A DNA stretch of 64,000 bases from Echinicola strongylocentroti. Its GTDB lineage: Bacteria; Bacteroidota; Bacteroidia; Cytophagales; Cyclobacteriaceae. A program made the position numbers and the translations under genes. The DNA lies in assembly GCF_003260975.1 (NCBI RefSeq), contig NZ_CP030041.1:5459501-5523500 (forward strand), read 5' to 3'. Every line of letters begins with the position of its first letter. The stretch's first letter is position 1. The notes below the pieces were generated by a model. It was not told where the DNA came from, did not search any database, and saw nothing but the letters and a program-made list of their open reading frames with translations. Shown piece by piece: positions 35,847 to 47,212 of this stretch.

Positions 35847-36071
35847 CTAGTGATTTTGGAGACGCTTTTTTAGTTCGGTCAGCAAATATTCCAGTCCATT
35901 CACCCTGATTTCGTACATGGTGTGAAGCCACATGCCGAGTTTGCCTTCGGGGAATCCCTTTCCATGCATCCACACTAGGTAATGCTCCGGAATATCACAT
36001 ATTAATTTGCCCTTGTATTTCCCAAAAGGCATCTTTTTGGTTACTAGGTCCACCAGTATTTCTTTTTGCAT
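35847..36071 (-). CDS. DUF3820 family small protein
   Basis: This 74-residue soluble protein matches DUF3820: MPFGKYKGKLICDIPEHYLVW, then LGMWLHTMYEIRVNGLE. The FGKYKG...L.D.P..YL pattern is also seen in exonuclease-associated zinc-free domains, suggesting nucleic-acid or nuclease association. No function is established. It is convergent with the peptidase gene and divergent from the hydrolase gene. Confidence 0.82.
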   Translation of the reverse strand: MQKEILVDLVTKKMPFGKYKGKLICDIPEHYLVWMHGKGFPEGKLGMWLHTMYEIRVNGLEYLLTELKKRLQNH

Positions 36072-36171
36072 ATGCGAAGATATTCTAAATTCCTTTTAAC
36101 TTTAAAAAGAAATGAAAATACTCCCTTCATTTTTACCAGCAGCAATATATAGGGAGTCTAATTTTGGTTTT

Positions 36172-37575
36172 ATGCGATTATTTAAAACAATTGTTTTTTT
36201 AATTCTTCTATTTGGGATGATGGGTAAATCAGTTTTATGTGCCCAAAGTGGAGCGGAAGGAGATTGGAAAGGGGTCTTGGAGGTGATGGGGCAAAAGTTG
36301 CCATTGGTATTTCATTTGAATAATACCGGCGAAAAGTGGGAGGGAACCATGGACAGTCCCGCACAAGGGGCTACAGGGATTTCTTTGGATGAGGTTTTGA
36401 TCGACTCTTTGAATGTGTCCTTGGCTATTAACGGACTTGGTATCCACTATAATGGTAAGATGGAGCATGATACCATCCGAGGTACGTTTTCCCAAGGAGG
36501 AATGGAAATTCCCCTCATATTGGCACGGTTACCAAAGGGTGATTCGGGGATGGGCAGAAGGCCCCAGGAGCCAAAAGGGCCTTTTGACTACGATCAGATC
36601 GAGACTTCTTTCGATAATGTTTCTGAAGGGATTACCCTTAAGGGGACCATCACCAAGCCTAATGGCACGGGGCCGTTTCCGGCAGTCGTACTGGTCAGTG
36701 GCTCTGGCCCCCAAAATCGAAATGAAGAAATGTTTGGCCATAAGCCATTTTTGGTTTTGGCCGATTACTTTACACAAAATGGAATAGCAGTACTAAGGTA
36801 CGATGAACGTGGAGTCGGGGATTCCGGTGGCGAATTTAAAGATGCTACTACCTTTGATTTTGCCGATGATGCCGCGGCGGCCATGGCCCATCTGAGAAAA
36901 TTCCCATTTGTCGATCAGCTAAAAGTAGGGGTAATAGGCCATAGCGAGGGAGGCATGATCGCTTGGATGATGGCAGCGAAGTGCAAGGAGCTCCGCTTTG
37001 CGGTTTCTATCGCTGGACCTACGGTTCCAGTGCCCCAGTTGATGAGACAGCAAGCCAAAGACTTTTTAGCATCCGTGGAAGGTTCAGAGGAGCAGAAGAA
37101 AAGAGAAGAAGAAGTCGTGGGAATCATTTATGACGTATTGTCTCACACCAACGACTATGATAGTCTGGAGATAGTACTTCCTGGTCGATTGGATGAATAC
37201 CTCAAGCATTCAGGGGAGAATTATACCGAGGAAGAGCTTGAAGATTTTGTGGCAAAATATGCGAATATTCTTAACCCGTGGTTTTTTGCATTTGCTAAAA
37301 TCAATCTTGAGGAATACATCCAGAAAACTGAAATCCCAGTTTTAGCCCTTTTTGGCGATAAAGACATTCAGGTAAATGGCAGTATCAATGCAGAGTTTTT
37401 GGAAAGAATAAAACAAGAAAATGGAAAAGAGGATTTTACCATTAAATTGTACCCAGACCTCAACCACCTTTTCCAACAAAGCAGCACTGGGGCAATGGCC
37501 GAATATGGAGTCATCGAGGAGACGTTTAGTGAGGAAGCCATGGAAGATATTGTCGAGTGGGTATTGGTACAATAG
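36172..37575 (+). CDS. Exported alpha/beta hydrolase with N-terminal beta domain
   Basis: This protein has 467 residues from the ATG at 36172, which opens a clear signal peptide ending GKSVLCAQ; the frame also has an ATG at 36112 that would bury the signal. An N-terminal beta domain (about 28-130, GDWKGVLEVMGQKLPLVFHL) precedes the hydrolase fold. The latter has VVLVSGSGPQNRNE (about 185), LRYDERGVGDSGG (about 222), the nucleophile GHSEGG (Ser about 258), an acid in LFGDKDIQV and His in LYPDLNHLFQ. Related proteins are periplasmic peptidase- or esterase-like enzymes of unknown substrate. Confidence 0.87.
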   Translation: MRLFKTIVFLILLFGMMGKSVLCAQSGAEGDWKGVLEVMGQKLPLVFHLNNTGEKWEGTMDSPAQGATGISLDEVLIDSLNVSLAINGLGIHYNGKMEHDTIRGTFSQGGMEIPLILARLPKGDSGMGRRPQEPKGPFDYDQIETSFDNVSEGITLKGTITKPNGTGPFPAVVLVSGSGPQNRNEEMFGHKPFLVLADYFTQNGIAVLRYDERGVGDSGGEFKDATTFDFADDAAAAMAHLRKFPFVDQLKVGVIGHSEGGMIAWMMAAKCKELRFAVSIAGPTVPVPQLMRQQAKDFLASVEGSEEQKKREEEVVGIIYDVLSHTNDYDSLEIVLPGRLDEYLKHSGENYTEEELEDFVAKYANILNPWFFAFAKINLEEYIQKTEIPVLALFGDKDIQVNGSINAEFLERIKQENGKEDFTIKLYPDLNHLFQQSSTGAMAEYGVIEETFSEEAMEDIVEWVLVQ

Positions 37576-38904
<1,329 letters not shown>

Positions 38905-38928
38905 TTAATACCTTTCTAAAATAAATCT

Positions 38929-38965
38929 AAAAACCCGGTAGCGTTCATGCTGACCGGGTTTTTTT
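38929..38965 (+). terminator. Rho-independent terminator after gap
   Basis: AAACCCGGT (38931-38939) pairs with ACCGGGTTT (38953-38961), followed by a T run. The remaining gap to 39252 is AT-rich and presumably carries the promoter of the polysaccharide export genes; no copy of R1-R3 was seen in it. Confidence 0.9.
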
Positions 38966-39252
38966 ATGCCTTGATTTTTTGGTGCCCTACTGGACGGACC
39001 TGTCTGGTCAGATAGAGCAGATATCTAACCATTGCTCCCCTCGGTTTTAGATTATCCAGCGCCTGGCTGTGTGAGCTGGTCAAAGTGTAAAAAGACGTAG
39101 ACCGACCTCTGTTATGTTCAATATTCCCTAAACAGCATTTACTTAGGTATATATTGCCTATGATTAGTATAAATTATTAAAATTTACTTTTTCCTGTCTA
39201 TTTGAATTCAAGTTTTATATATTTACGGAAAATACATTTTAAATATATAAAA

Positions 39253-40062
39253 ATGCACATGAAGAATTATTTTTTGCCTTTTGTGTTTTTAGCGGTGTTT
39301 TCATTAAACTCCTGTATTTCAAATAAAAAGGTGACTTATCTACAGAATAAGGAAGAGAAAGCCGAATTGGAAGAAGATAAATTGCTTAGTTATCAAATTC
39401 CAGAATACAAGCTCCAATATAATGATATCATCGACGTAAAAGTGCTTACGGCTGAGGACATGATCGAAAAGGGGTTTAGTGCGGGGGAAGAAGGGAATAC
39501 GATGAACCGAAGTGGTATGGGGCAGAATGGTGGCGATATTTACTATATGACGGGATATACTATTGATAAGGATGGTAATATCCGCTTGCCTTTGGCAGGA
39601 AATGTAAGGGTAAAGGATATGTCACTGGAAGAAGCTCGTTTGGCCATTGAAAAATCGCTCAGGAAGTATGTCAATACAGAGCTTTATGTACGCGTAAAGC
39701 TAGGTGGAATTAGGTATACGGCCTTTGGTGAGTTTCGTAAGCCTGGTAAGTATGTGGTGCTGCAGGATCGGATGACGATTTTTGAAGCCATTGCCAATGC
39801 CGGTGATATGACTGTCGTGGCCAAACGTGATGAGGTGATGCTTATAAGGCAGTACCCTGAGGGAACGAAACTTCATATGGTGGACCTTAACGACCGGAGT
39901 ATCATTCAGTCTCCCTATTATTTTATCCAACCGAATGACCAGATTTATGCTGAACCGATGAAGGTCAGGGAAATCGGAACTGGTGAGAATACCGCACAAA
40001 CCCTTGCATTGGTTTTTTCTGCTATTACAGCAGTGGCGTTAATAATTAATTTGAGCAATTAA
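39253..40062 (+). CDS. Wza-like polysaccharide export lipoprotein
   Basis: This outer-membrane polysaccharide export protein has about 269 residues, with lipoprotein signal FVFLAVFSLNSC. The poly_export domain (EYKLQYNDIIDVKVLTAEDM) and SLBB-type repeats follow: TIDKDGNIRLPLAGNVRVKDMS..., then GEFRKPGKYVVLQDRMTIFEAI. A C-terminal hydrophobic helix (LALVFSAITAVALIINL) would cross the outer membrane as in Wza. Starts at 39253 or 39259 both give a proper signal; the frame extends to 39202 without support. It is followed after 5 bases by the wzc-like gene. Confidence 0.9.
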   Translation: MHMKNYFLPFVFLAVFSLNSCISNKKVTYLQNKEEKAELEEDKLLSYQIPEYKLQYNDIIDVKVLTAEDMIEKGFSAGEEGNTMNRSGMGQNGGDIYYMTGYTIDKDGNIRLPLAGNVRVKDMSLEEARLAIEKSLRKYVNTELYVRVKLGGIRYTAFGEFRKPGKYVVLQDRMTIFEAIANAGDMTVVAKRDEVMLIRQYPEGTKLHMVDLNDRSIIQSPYYFIQPNDQIYAEPMKVREIGTGENTAQTLALVFSAITAVALIINLSN

Positions 40063-40067
40063 ATATT

Positions 40068-42491
40068 ATGGATAATCTTCAAAATAACCCAGGTGCCCCA
40101 TCACCTGTTTTTCAATTTAACAACGAGAATACTTTTGATTTCAGGTCTATTTTGGTAAAATACCTGGGTTATTGGCCATGGATCGCTTTATTTGTGTTTT
40201 TGGGAATGGCCGGGGCATTTTTTGTCAATAGGTACAGTACACCGATTTGGTCTGTGGAGTCCACGGTATTGATCAAGGACGAGAGCAGTGGGATGTCCAT
40301 GGATCTTTTTGAAAATACTGGATTGGTGAAATCATCCAGTAATATTGAAAATGAAATTGGGATATTAAAATCCTATACACTTGCAGAAGAGGCCGTCCAG
40401 GAGCTTAATATAAATGTCCAAGTTTATAAGCAGGGTGTCCTTGGGATGGTTCCTGTGTACGGTAATCAGTCCATGCTCGTGGAGGTGGATTGGAATCACC
40501 CTCAAATGGTAGGTGGAGTGATGAAATTGGTTAAAAGTGAAGGTGAGGGGTTCATTCTGACATTGGAAGAGGATAATTTCCAGACATTCAATCCCGGTGA
40601 CCCGTTTTATAAAACAACTATAGAAAACATAAGCCTGAATGAAGGTGAGTACGCATACGGGGAGTGGATCGAAGGAGTGAACTTTAGGTTTAAGGTCGAG
40701 AATGTTTCCGCACAGACAGGAGATGAATTTTTGTTTCGATTACAAGATACACCGTCTCTCGCGAAGCGTTATAAAAACGAATTGATGGCGGGGCCCATCA
40801 ATAAGGAAGCGTCCATTCTTAGTCTCAAATTGGAAACTCCAGTGAGAAGACTCGGGGAAGATTATCTCAATGCACTGATGGAAGTGTACCTTCAGCGAGA
40901 ACTCAATGAAAAGAACCGTACTTCCGATAATACAGTCAGGTTTATTGAAAACCAGCTGAGTGATATTACGGATTCACTGACTTTTTTTGAAGATAGGCTG
41001 GAGCAATATAGGACACAAAATAAAGTGTTTAATCTTAGTGAAGAGGGAAACCAGATTTTTGAGCGGATGCAAGAACTCGAAACCGAACGGTCCCAGATGG
41101 AGATTAATCTAAAGTACTATCAGACGCTCCAAAACTACTTAGACCATAATAATGAAGGCGACCTATTGGTCCCCTCTGTTGTGGGGATTTCGGATCCTTT
41201 GCTAAACTCTCTGGTGCTGAACCTGGGGGAACTTCAAGCTGAACGTGTACGATTGTCCTCCAACTATTCCAATGAAACTCCGGCCGTGAGAGAGATCAAA
41301 AACAAGATCGATAATACAAAGAATGTACTCAGGGAAAATGTGAGTTCGGCGATAAGAAACACCCAGTCGATGATAGGTGAACTAGGAGGAAATATCCGTC
41401 AGGTGGAGCAACAGATCAATGTACTGCCTGAGACAGAAAGGCGTCTTTTGGGGATCCAAAGGAAGTTTACCATCAATGAAAACATCTATGTCTATCTGCT
41501 CCAGAAAAGGGCAGAGGCAGAGATCACCAGAGCTTCCAATTCACCCAACAATTCTGTCCTGGATTGGGCAAAGGCAGGAAACCTACCCGTAGCTCCCAAG
41601 ACCAAGGTAAATTATTTATTGGGCATGTTGTTGGGCTTTTTTATTCCGTTGGGTTTTGTAGGGCTTAGGGATTTTTTTAATGTGAAAATCCAAGATGTAA
41701 AAGAGCTCGAAAAGCTGACGAAGATTCCCGTGGTGGCCAAAATAGGCAGGGCCAAGTATGGAGCCTCTGTGCCTGTGCTTACCGAGCCCAAATCATCGGT
41801 GACGGAAGGATTTAGAAGCCTCAGGGCAGATATGACCTACCTAAGCCCGAAAAACAAAGAGCACCTCACTATCTTGTTTACCTCTACTGTGTCAGGAGAG
41901 GGGAAGACGTTTTGTAGTGTCAACACCGCTTCGGCATTTGCATTAAAGGGAAAGAAAACCTTGCTGATGGGGCTGGACTTAAGAAAACCCAAGATTGCGT
42001 CAGATTTCAAACTTAAAAATGACAGGGGGATAAGTACGTGTTTGAGTACCGATGTTTGTTGGAGAGAGGTCGTTCAGCAAAGCGGAATGGACAATTTGGA
42101 CATACTGTTGTCAGGCCCTATTCCACCAAACCCTGCTGAAATTTTGCTCCAGGACAGGTTCGAAGAGATTATGAAAGAGGTAAAAGAACAGTATGAAGTC
42201 GTGATACTCGACTGCCCTCCTGTAGGCTTGGTTTCTGAAACTAAAGAACTATTTCGATATGCGGATATTAACCTCTTTGTGTTCCGCCAGCAATATTCGA
42301 GAAGAGAAAATGTGGAACTCGCAAACGAGCTTAGTGAAAAGGGAGGGGTGAAAAAACTCTACGGTCTACTAAATGACATTCATCTCAATGGAAGGGGAGG
42401 ATATGGCTATGGATACACCTATGGTAGAAGTTACGGTTACCATGATGACCAGCCTGTTTCTTGGTGGAAGAAGCTATTGGCAAAGGGCTAG
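40068..42491 (+). CDS. Wzc-like polysaccharide co-polymerase / tyrosine autokinase
   Basis: This 807-residue inner-membrane protein controls chain length and export with the Wza-like partner. A Wzz domain and first membrane helix (about 30-52) are followed by a long periplasmic coiled-coil region (about 270-480, with EDRLEQYRTQNKVF and PETERRLLGIQRKF). A second membrane helix (about 520-540) precedes the cytosolic BY-kinase domain: Walker A SGEGKTF (about 610), Walker A' LLMGLDLRKPK and Walker B VVILDCPP. The tail is a Tyr cluster (YGYGYTYGRSYGY), the expected autophosphorylation site. No low-molecular-weight tyrosine phosphatase gene is adjacent. Confidence 0.93.
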   Translation: MDNLQNNPGAPSPVFQFNNENTFDFRSILVKYLGYWPWIALFVFLGMAGAFFVNRYSTPIWSVESTVLIKDESSGMSMDLFENTGLVKSSSNIENEIGILKSYTLAEEAVQELNINVQVYKQGVLGMVPVYGNQSMLVEVDWNHPQMVGGVMKLVKSEGEGFILTLEEDNFQTFNPGDPFYKTTIENISLNEGEYAYGEWIEGVNFRFKVENVSAQTGDEFLFRLQDTPSLAKRYKNELMAGPINKEASILSLKLETPVRRLGEDYLNALMEVYLQRELNEKNRTSDNTVRFIENQLSDITDSLTFFEDRLEQYRTQNKVFNLSEEGNQIFERMQELETERSQMEINLKYYQTLQNYLDHNNEGDLLVPSVVGISDPLLNSLVLNLGELQAERVRLSSNYSNETPAVREIKNKIDNTKNVLRENVSSAIRNTQSMIGELGGNIRQVEQQINVLPETERRLLGIQRKFTINENIYVYLLQKRAEAEITRASNSPNNSVLDWAKAGNLPVAPKTKVNYLLGMLLGFFIPLGFVGLRDFFNVKIQDVKELEKLTKIPVVAKIGRAKYGASVPVLTEPKSSVTEGFRSLRADMTYLSPKNKEHLTILFTSTVSGEGKTFCSVNTASAFALKGKKTLLMGLDLRKPKIASDFKLKNDRGISTCLSTDVCWREVVQQSGMDNLDILLSGPIPPNPAEILLQDRFEEIMKEVKEQYEVVILDCPPVGLVSETKELFRYADINLFVFRQQYSRRENVELANELSEKGGVKKLYGLLNDIHLNGRGGYGYGYTYGRSYGYHDDQPVSWWKKLLAKG

Positions 42492-42680
42492 GTGCGTAGG
42501 GCATGATAGGCTGAAATTCTTTGTTTAATTTACGCTGAACCGTCAGATGGGGGCTTTGCATGTTCTTAACATTGTTTTTTTTCCGGCTGTTTAGAGGTTG
42601 ACTCATGGCACCGTTATGGTGAGCCTGTTTGGCCGCCCATGGCCATCAGGCTAACGCATGAAAGTTGATTAAACCCGGAA

Positions 42681-43441
42681 TCAATGCCGTTTAGTTAGTA
42701 TGTACCTGGAAATATTGGTTCTATTGTTTTTCTGCTAAATTCCAAGATGGTTTTCATCTCTTTACTTTTGTCACTTTTTTGCTTCAGGTCAAAAAAGTGA
42801 CCAAAAAACCCCGCCGCTGTGCATCTATTGGCCTAAAATTAAAACCTTCCCTCATGCAGGTAAACTCCTCCTTTTCTAGCTGCCAACATTCTTTTTGGCT
42901 AGTATTTCGTCAAACAAGCCTGCCTTTTTGCTCACCCGCTTTTTAATTTCTTAACGCCCAATACCTGCAAGGCGGATCCGATTAATAAGTTTCTTATGGA
43001 TAAATTATCATCATTATTCCATGTAGTGGTATATTTTCTTAAGTAACCGAGTTGAGCGAAAACTATAAGCCCCCCTGCGCCAAAAAAAGGTATCGCTTCC
43101 TTATTACGGCCCTTGGTATGCCTGTTTTCCAGCCGATGGTGGAGGCCGTTAAGAAAGGGAGTTGGCTCGCGTCGTGGAACAGCGAGACCCACTCACTTTT
43201 AGGTCATAGCCATCGGGTGGAAATTAAAATGGGTGACGGATTTCGGTCGCAGGGTAAATCCATGTTCCATTTTAAAGGGCATACCACCGGCCTAGATTTT
43301 TTTCTTTCTTTTTTCATCAATGGAAAAAAGGAAAAGGATAAAATCCACCAAGATGATCAGGTTTCCCCAGCCAAAGTCAATCAAAAAAAGGCCTCTTAGG
43401 TATATGAAAAGAAGGAAATCCCCTTAACTAAACGGCATTGA
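42681..43441 (+). repeat. R3 element, full-length copy with 17-bp terminal inverted repeats
   Basis: This is a 761-bp unit bounded by TCAATGCCGTTTAGTTA (42681-42697) and its exact reverse complement (43425-43441). Inside it shares about 250 bp (from CTGCTAAATTCC to GCAAGGCGGAT) and a right-hand block (ACGGCCCTTGGTATGCCTGTTTT) with the copy at 30724. No transposase is encoded. Short open frames on both strands show no recognisable domain. Its size and ends suggest a MITE-like or decayed mobile element. Confidence 0.78.
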
Positions 43442-43612
43442 ACCCGGAATATGCAATAGCCTATCTGTTGCGACCTTAAACTGCTTCAAAATCAGCCGTT
43501 TCACTTTAGTTTTCGGCATAACCGTAGCGGTGCTACGCTAATGCCTCCAAACTAACTGATTTTCTTGCACTTTCAGCTCTCACTACGATTCCTAATGCAT
43601 AATCCGGGTTAA
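43439..43612 (-). repeat. R1 TTAA-type inverted-repeat element, copy 5, inverted
   Basis: This 174-bp copy lies in reverse orientation to the others and abuts the right end of R3. Its left edge reads TGAA and its right edge TTAA (43609-43612). It includes the GTAGCGGTGCTACGC centre. Confidence 0.88.
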
Positions 43613-43618
43613 ACGATA

Positions 43619-43740
43619 TTGCCCGGTTTATGCATTAGCCTATCTACACCATGGCTCACGGGCATTAGGATCTGATCCTCTGCGGCGACCAAAAATGTAG
43701 CCGATAATCTTTAGTTTTCAGAGATCTAGCTATTTTTCTG
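43619..43740. repeat. R1-type fragment, diverged
   Basis: GCCCGGTTTATGCATTAGCCTATCTACACCATGG resembles the right end of the R1 long form in reverse orientation. The remainder has drifted (a TTTAGTTTTC piece near 43710 is still recognisable). Confidence 0.5.
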
Positions 43741-43760
43741 GGGGCGATCCGCTTTCTTCA

Positions 43761-43940
43761 TAACCTGAGCTCGACTTAATTTTAGTGTAAAAAACGTCAT
43801 AGCGAACCCCCTTTTCCATCCCCTCAAATCTCCCCTAAGCCCTGTTTGGCTCCAGACAAGCCTGCCTTTGGCTTTAGACAGGCTCGCAGTGCATGTTCCG
43901 ACTACTGTACGGAGACGGTCTTATAATCGAACTGAGCTTA
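43761..43940 (+). repeat. R2 intergenic inverted-repeat element, copy 4
   Basis: This 180-bp unit runs from TAACCTGAGCTCGACTTA to TAATCGAACTGAGCTTA. The interior shares the GGCTCCAGACAAGCCTGCC-type block with the copy at 3832, forming a second R2 subtype distinct from the 18713/27395 pair. Confidence 0.82.
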
Positions 43941-44039
43941 TTAAGATCCCCGCGAATTCTTGGGCACATAAGCCAACCGCGCAAAATGCATATTTAAATG
44001 AATGGGTGTAGGGGAAGGGAAAGAAGCTGCCAATTGTTA

Positions 44040-44906
44040 AGGTGTGTAGAGTTGAACTAATTCTTTTATTTTACTTGTTTTTATTGATAGTAAATATTTT
44101 TGATATGATTTTGTTTGAAAACTATGGTGATATTTCTTTATAGTGTGGTTTTTGATTATTTGAAGTTTATCGAATTGTTCTATGTATGAATAAAGTTTTT
44201 TAAAAATATATATAATTATAATAAACGTATATTTTTTTGATTTATAATGCTTTTTAGTGCATTTATGGTTTTTTATAATTTTGATAGTGTTTCATTAGTA
44301 TGTAATAAAACAAATAAATTATATAAAATATATATGTGTTTTGAGCATATTTACTATTGTATTATTCTATATAAATATATGAATTTAGTGACTAATAGCT
44401 GTTTTATAATCGTAAATCGATTGTTCATTTACTTGAATAATATATTTTTATTTAAAAAAAAGAATATTTATTAATATTTGTCAAAAATACTCGTTTTCGG
44501 GTATTTTATTTTTTAATAGCATTTAAAGATATTTAAAATGCGTTTTTTCAAGTTAAAAAGTGCATATTTGTACTGATATCATTGAGGTGGTAATCAGGTA
44601 GTGCCCTGATGAAGGTAGGTTTTTATGATGTCAGCTATAACTAATGTCCCAGAATAGCCTCAGTTTTTAATAATACTATTTTTTATAAAGTATTTTTAAT
44701 AAAACTATGTGGCTTACGTGGCGAAGCTATATTTATCAGACTAAAAAGGATAAAACTATTTCTAATTATAAAAAATTATAAAAAAACAATAATAAATTTT
44801 ACACCTATTGTTTTCACTGGAAAAGCTAATTTAAAGTGTATATGTTTTAAATTATGGCTTGTTCCGTTTTTTGATAGTTGATAACTAAAATGATTTTAAA
44901 TTACTA
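44040..44906. other. Very AT-rich gene-free leader of the polysaccharide operon
   Basis: About 870 bp of strikingly AT-rich DNA lies between the repeat block and fcl, unlike the surrounding sequence. One 75-codon open frame (44247-44474) is of low complexity and unconvincing. Near 44563 a CATATTTG resembles a -7 element, followed by a short less AT-rich stretch (44580-44660) with a small stem ATCAGG-TAGTGC-CCTGAT (44595-44612). It could be a promoter and long 5' leader for the fcl operon. Confidence 0.5.
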
Positions 44907-45860
44907 ATGGATATTAAGCAACTGAAAGTGTATATCGCTGGTCATCGTGGGATGGTAGGGGCTGCTATATGGAGAGAACTGGAGGCCAAAGGGTATGCAC
45001 GTCTTATTGGAAAAACCAGTGGTGAACTGGACCTTAGAAATCAAAATGAAGTAAGGGCCTTTTTCAATGAAGTCCAACCGGATGTGGTAATCGATGCCGC
45101 TGCCCGAGTAGGGGGAATCTTGGCCAATGATACATATCCCTATCAGTTTTTAATGGATAATCTCCAAATACAGAACAACTTGATAGATGCGTCCTATGCC
45201 AACGGAGTTTCTAAATTTATTTTTCTTGGATCCTCCTGCATATATCCCAAACTAGCCAGTCAGCCCTTAAAAGAAGAATATTTGCTGACGGGTAGTCTGG
45301 AGCCGACCAATGAATGGTATGCAATAGCAAAAATTGCTGGGGTGAAAGCATGCGAAGCCATAAAGCGACAGTATGGCAAAGATTATCTGGCACTGATGCC
45401 CACCAATCTGTACGGACCATTTGATAATTTTGACTTGAATACTTCCCACGTCCTTCCTGCTATGATCAGGAAGTTTCACGAAGCCAAAATTCAAGGCAAT
45501 TTGCCTGTTACCCTTTGGGGATCAGGAACGCCGATGAGGGAATTTTTGCATGTGAAAGATCTTGCGCGGGCAGTACTGTTTGCAGTGGAAGGGGAGTTAA
45601 AAGAGAGCCTTTATAATGTGGGTACAGGAAAAGACTTGACCATTAGATCTTTAGCGGAAACGATCCAAGGGGTGGTGGGACATAGAGGTGAAATTATTTG
45701 GGATTCATCTAAGCCCGATGGGACTCCACGTAAGTTACTGGATGTGTCCAGAATGGCCAGTGAAGGTTGGCAGGCCGAAATAGCCTTGGAGGAAGGTATT
45801 TCTAAGACCTATGAATGGTTTAAGGAGAACAGTGAGCAAATCAAGGAAGTACAGTTTTAG
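44907..45860 (+). CDS. fcl: GDP-L-fucose synthase
   Basis: This NADPH-dependent epimerase/reductase converts GDP-4-keto-6-deoxymannose to GDP-L-fucose. The 317-residue SDR has the dinucleotide loop AGHRGMVGAAIW (about residue 11), the AARVGGILANDTYP substrate segment, catalytic Ser/Tyr/Lys in FLGSSCIYP and WYAIAKIAG (Tyr138) and the MPTNLYGPFDNFD block. The preceding enzyme of the pathway, Gmd, is encoded next on the same strand, 157 bases downstream. Confidence 0.96.
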   Translation: MDIKQLKVYIAGHRGMVGAAIWRELEAKGYARLIGKTSGELDLRNQNEVRAFFNEVQPDVVIDAAARVGGILANDTYPYQFLMDNLQIQNNLIDASYANGVSKFIFLGSSCIYPKLASQPLKEEYLLTGSLEPTNEWYAIAKIAGVKACEAIKRQYGKDYLALMPTNLYGPFDNFDLNTSHVLPAMIRKFHEAKIQGNLPVTLWGSGTPMREFLHVKDLARAVLFAVEGELKESLYNVGTGKDLTIRSLAETIQGVVGHRGEIIWDSSKPDGTPRKLLDVSRMASEGWQAEIALEEGISKTYEWFKENSEQIKEVQF

Positions 45861-46017
45861 CAGATGAATACGCTTTTGATCTAGCATATACCAATGTCAT
45901 TTTTTCCTATGGGAAAAGGACTGATCACTTAATTACATATCGTTTTTTGTCTTTAATCAATTTACCAGAGATAGCACTTTTTTATAATCATCATTTCACA
46001 GAAACCACAAAATAAGT

Positions 46018-47178
46018 ATGGACACCAACCAAAAAGTCGCGTTAATCACGGGAATAACAGGCCAAGATGGGGCCTATCTTGCAGAGTTGCTTTTGAGCAA
46101 AGGGTATAAAGTACATGGTATTAAACGTAGGTCCTCCTTGTTCAATACGGATCGTATTGATCATTTATATGAAGATCCACATACAGCTGATCCTCAGTTG
46201 ATCCTTCATTTTGGGGATATGACTGATTCCATGAACCTGACCAGGATCATTCAGGAGACGCAGCCTGATGAGATTTATAACCTTGCGGCGATGTCCCATG
46301 TGAAGGTCTCTTTTGATACTCCGGAATATACAGCCAATGCAGATGGTATAGGGACGTTACGGATTTTGGAGGCGATACGGTTTTTGGGACTGGAAGAGAA
46401 GACGAAGGTATATCAAGCGTCCACTTCTGAGCTGTTTGGTCTGGTACAGGCTGTTCCGCAAAAAGAGGATACCCCTTTCTATCCACGCTCGCCTTACGCG
46501 GTGGCCAAGATGTATGCTTATTGGATCACGGTCAACTACCGGGAAGCGTATAATATATTTGCTTCCAATGGTATTTTGTTTAACCACGAGTCACCGTTAA
46601 GGGGAGAGACATTCGTGACCAGAAAAATCACCAGGGCAGCGGCGAAGATCGCCTTGGGGCTTCAGGATAAGCTGTACTTGGGAAATCTAGATTCGAAGAG
46701 AGACTGGGGGCATGCCAAGGATTATGTTCGGATGATGTGGATGATTTTACAGGCTGAGAAGGCAGAGGACTGGGTGATCGCCACAGGAGTGACCACTACC
46801 GTGAGGGAGTTTGTTAAGCGAGCATTTGAATTTGTTGGATATACCTTGCGGTTTGAAGGCAAAGGAGTGGAAGAAGTGGGGATATTGGAGGACATCGATG
46901 CACTGAAATACCAAGAAGCTACTGGGAATATCCTACAGACTTATCAGTTGAATCAAATTGGCGATACCATCGTTCATGTTGATCCCAAATACTTCCGTCC
47001 TACTGAAGTAGACCTCCTTATTGGTGATGCCACGAAAGCATATAAAAAACTAGGCTGGACCCCAGAATATGACCTTGCCGACTTGGTCAATGACATGATG
47101 GAAGCAGATGTGGCCCTCTTCCTGAGAGACCTGTACCTGAAAGAAGGCGGCCATAAGATATTGGTGCAGGCAGAGTAG
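46018..47178 (+). CDS. gmd: GDP-mannose 4,6-dehydratase
   Basis: It converts GDP-D-mannose to GDP-4-keto-6-deoxy-D-mannose, the precursor used by Fcl. The 386-residue extended SDR has [20 protein letters not shown] (about residue 10), LHFGDMTDS, the active-site STSELFG and [10 protein letters not shown] (Tyr160), and the [16 protein letters not shown] substrate loop typical of Gmd. The C-terminal region ends [13 protein letters not shown]. It precedes the flippase gene by 34 bases. Confidence 0.97.
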   Translation: MDTNQKVALITGITGQDGAYLAELLLSKGYKVHGIKRRSSLFNTDRIDHLYEDPHTADPQLILHFGDMTDSMNLTRIIQETQPDEIYNLAAMSHVKVSFDTPEYTANADGIGTLRILEAIRFLGLEEKTKVYQASTSELFGLVQAVPQKEDTPFYPRSPYAVAKMYAYWITVNYREAYNIFASNGILFNHESPLRGETFVTRKITRAAAKIALGLQDKLYLGNLDSKRDWGHAKDYVRMMWMILQAEKAEDWVIATGVTTTVREFVKRAFEFVGYTLRFEGKGVEEVGILEDIDALKYQEATGNILQTYQLNQIGDTIVHVDPKYFRPTEVDLLIGDATKAYKKLGWTPEYDLADLVNDMMEADVALFLRDLYLKEGGHKILVQAE

Positions 47179-47212
47179 AGGGACATGGGGTTAATTAATA
47201 GTCGATTTAGAT

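Noticed and set aside
42932..43399. Open frames of 86 and 115 codons on opposite strands within R3
   Set aside because: They lie in a repeated non-coding element, show no recognisable domain and partly recur with the repeat at 30776-31026. They are better explained as by-products of the repeat.
44247..44474. 75-codon open frame in the AT-rich leader
   Set aside because: Low complexity, rich in Ile, Tyr, Phe and Asn, as expected by chance in very AT-rich DNA; no family match and no convincing start signal.
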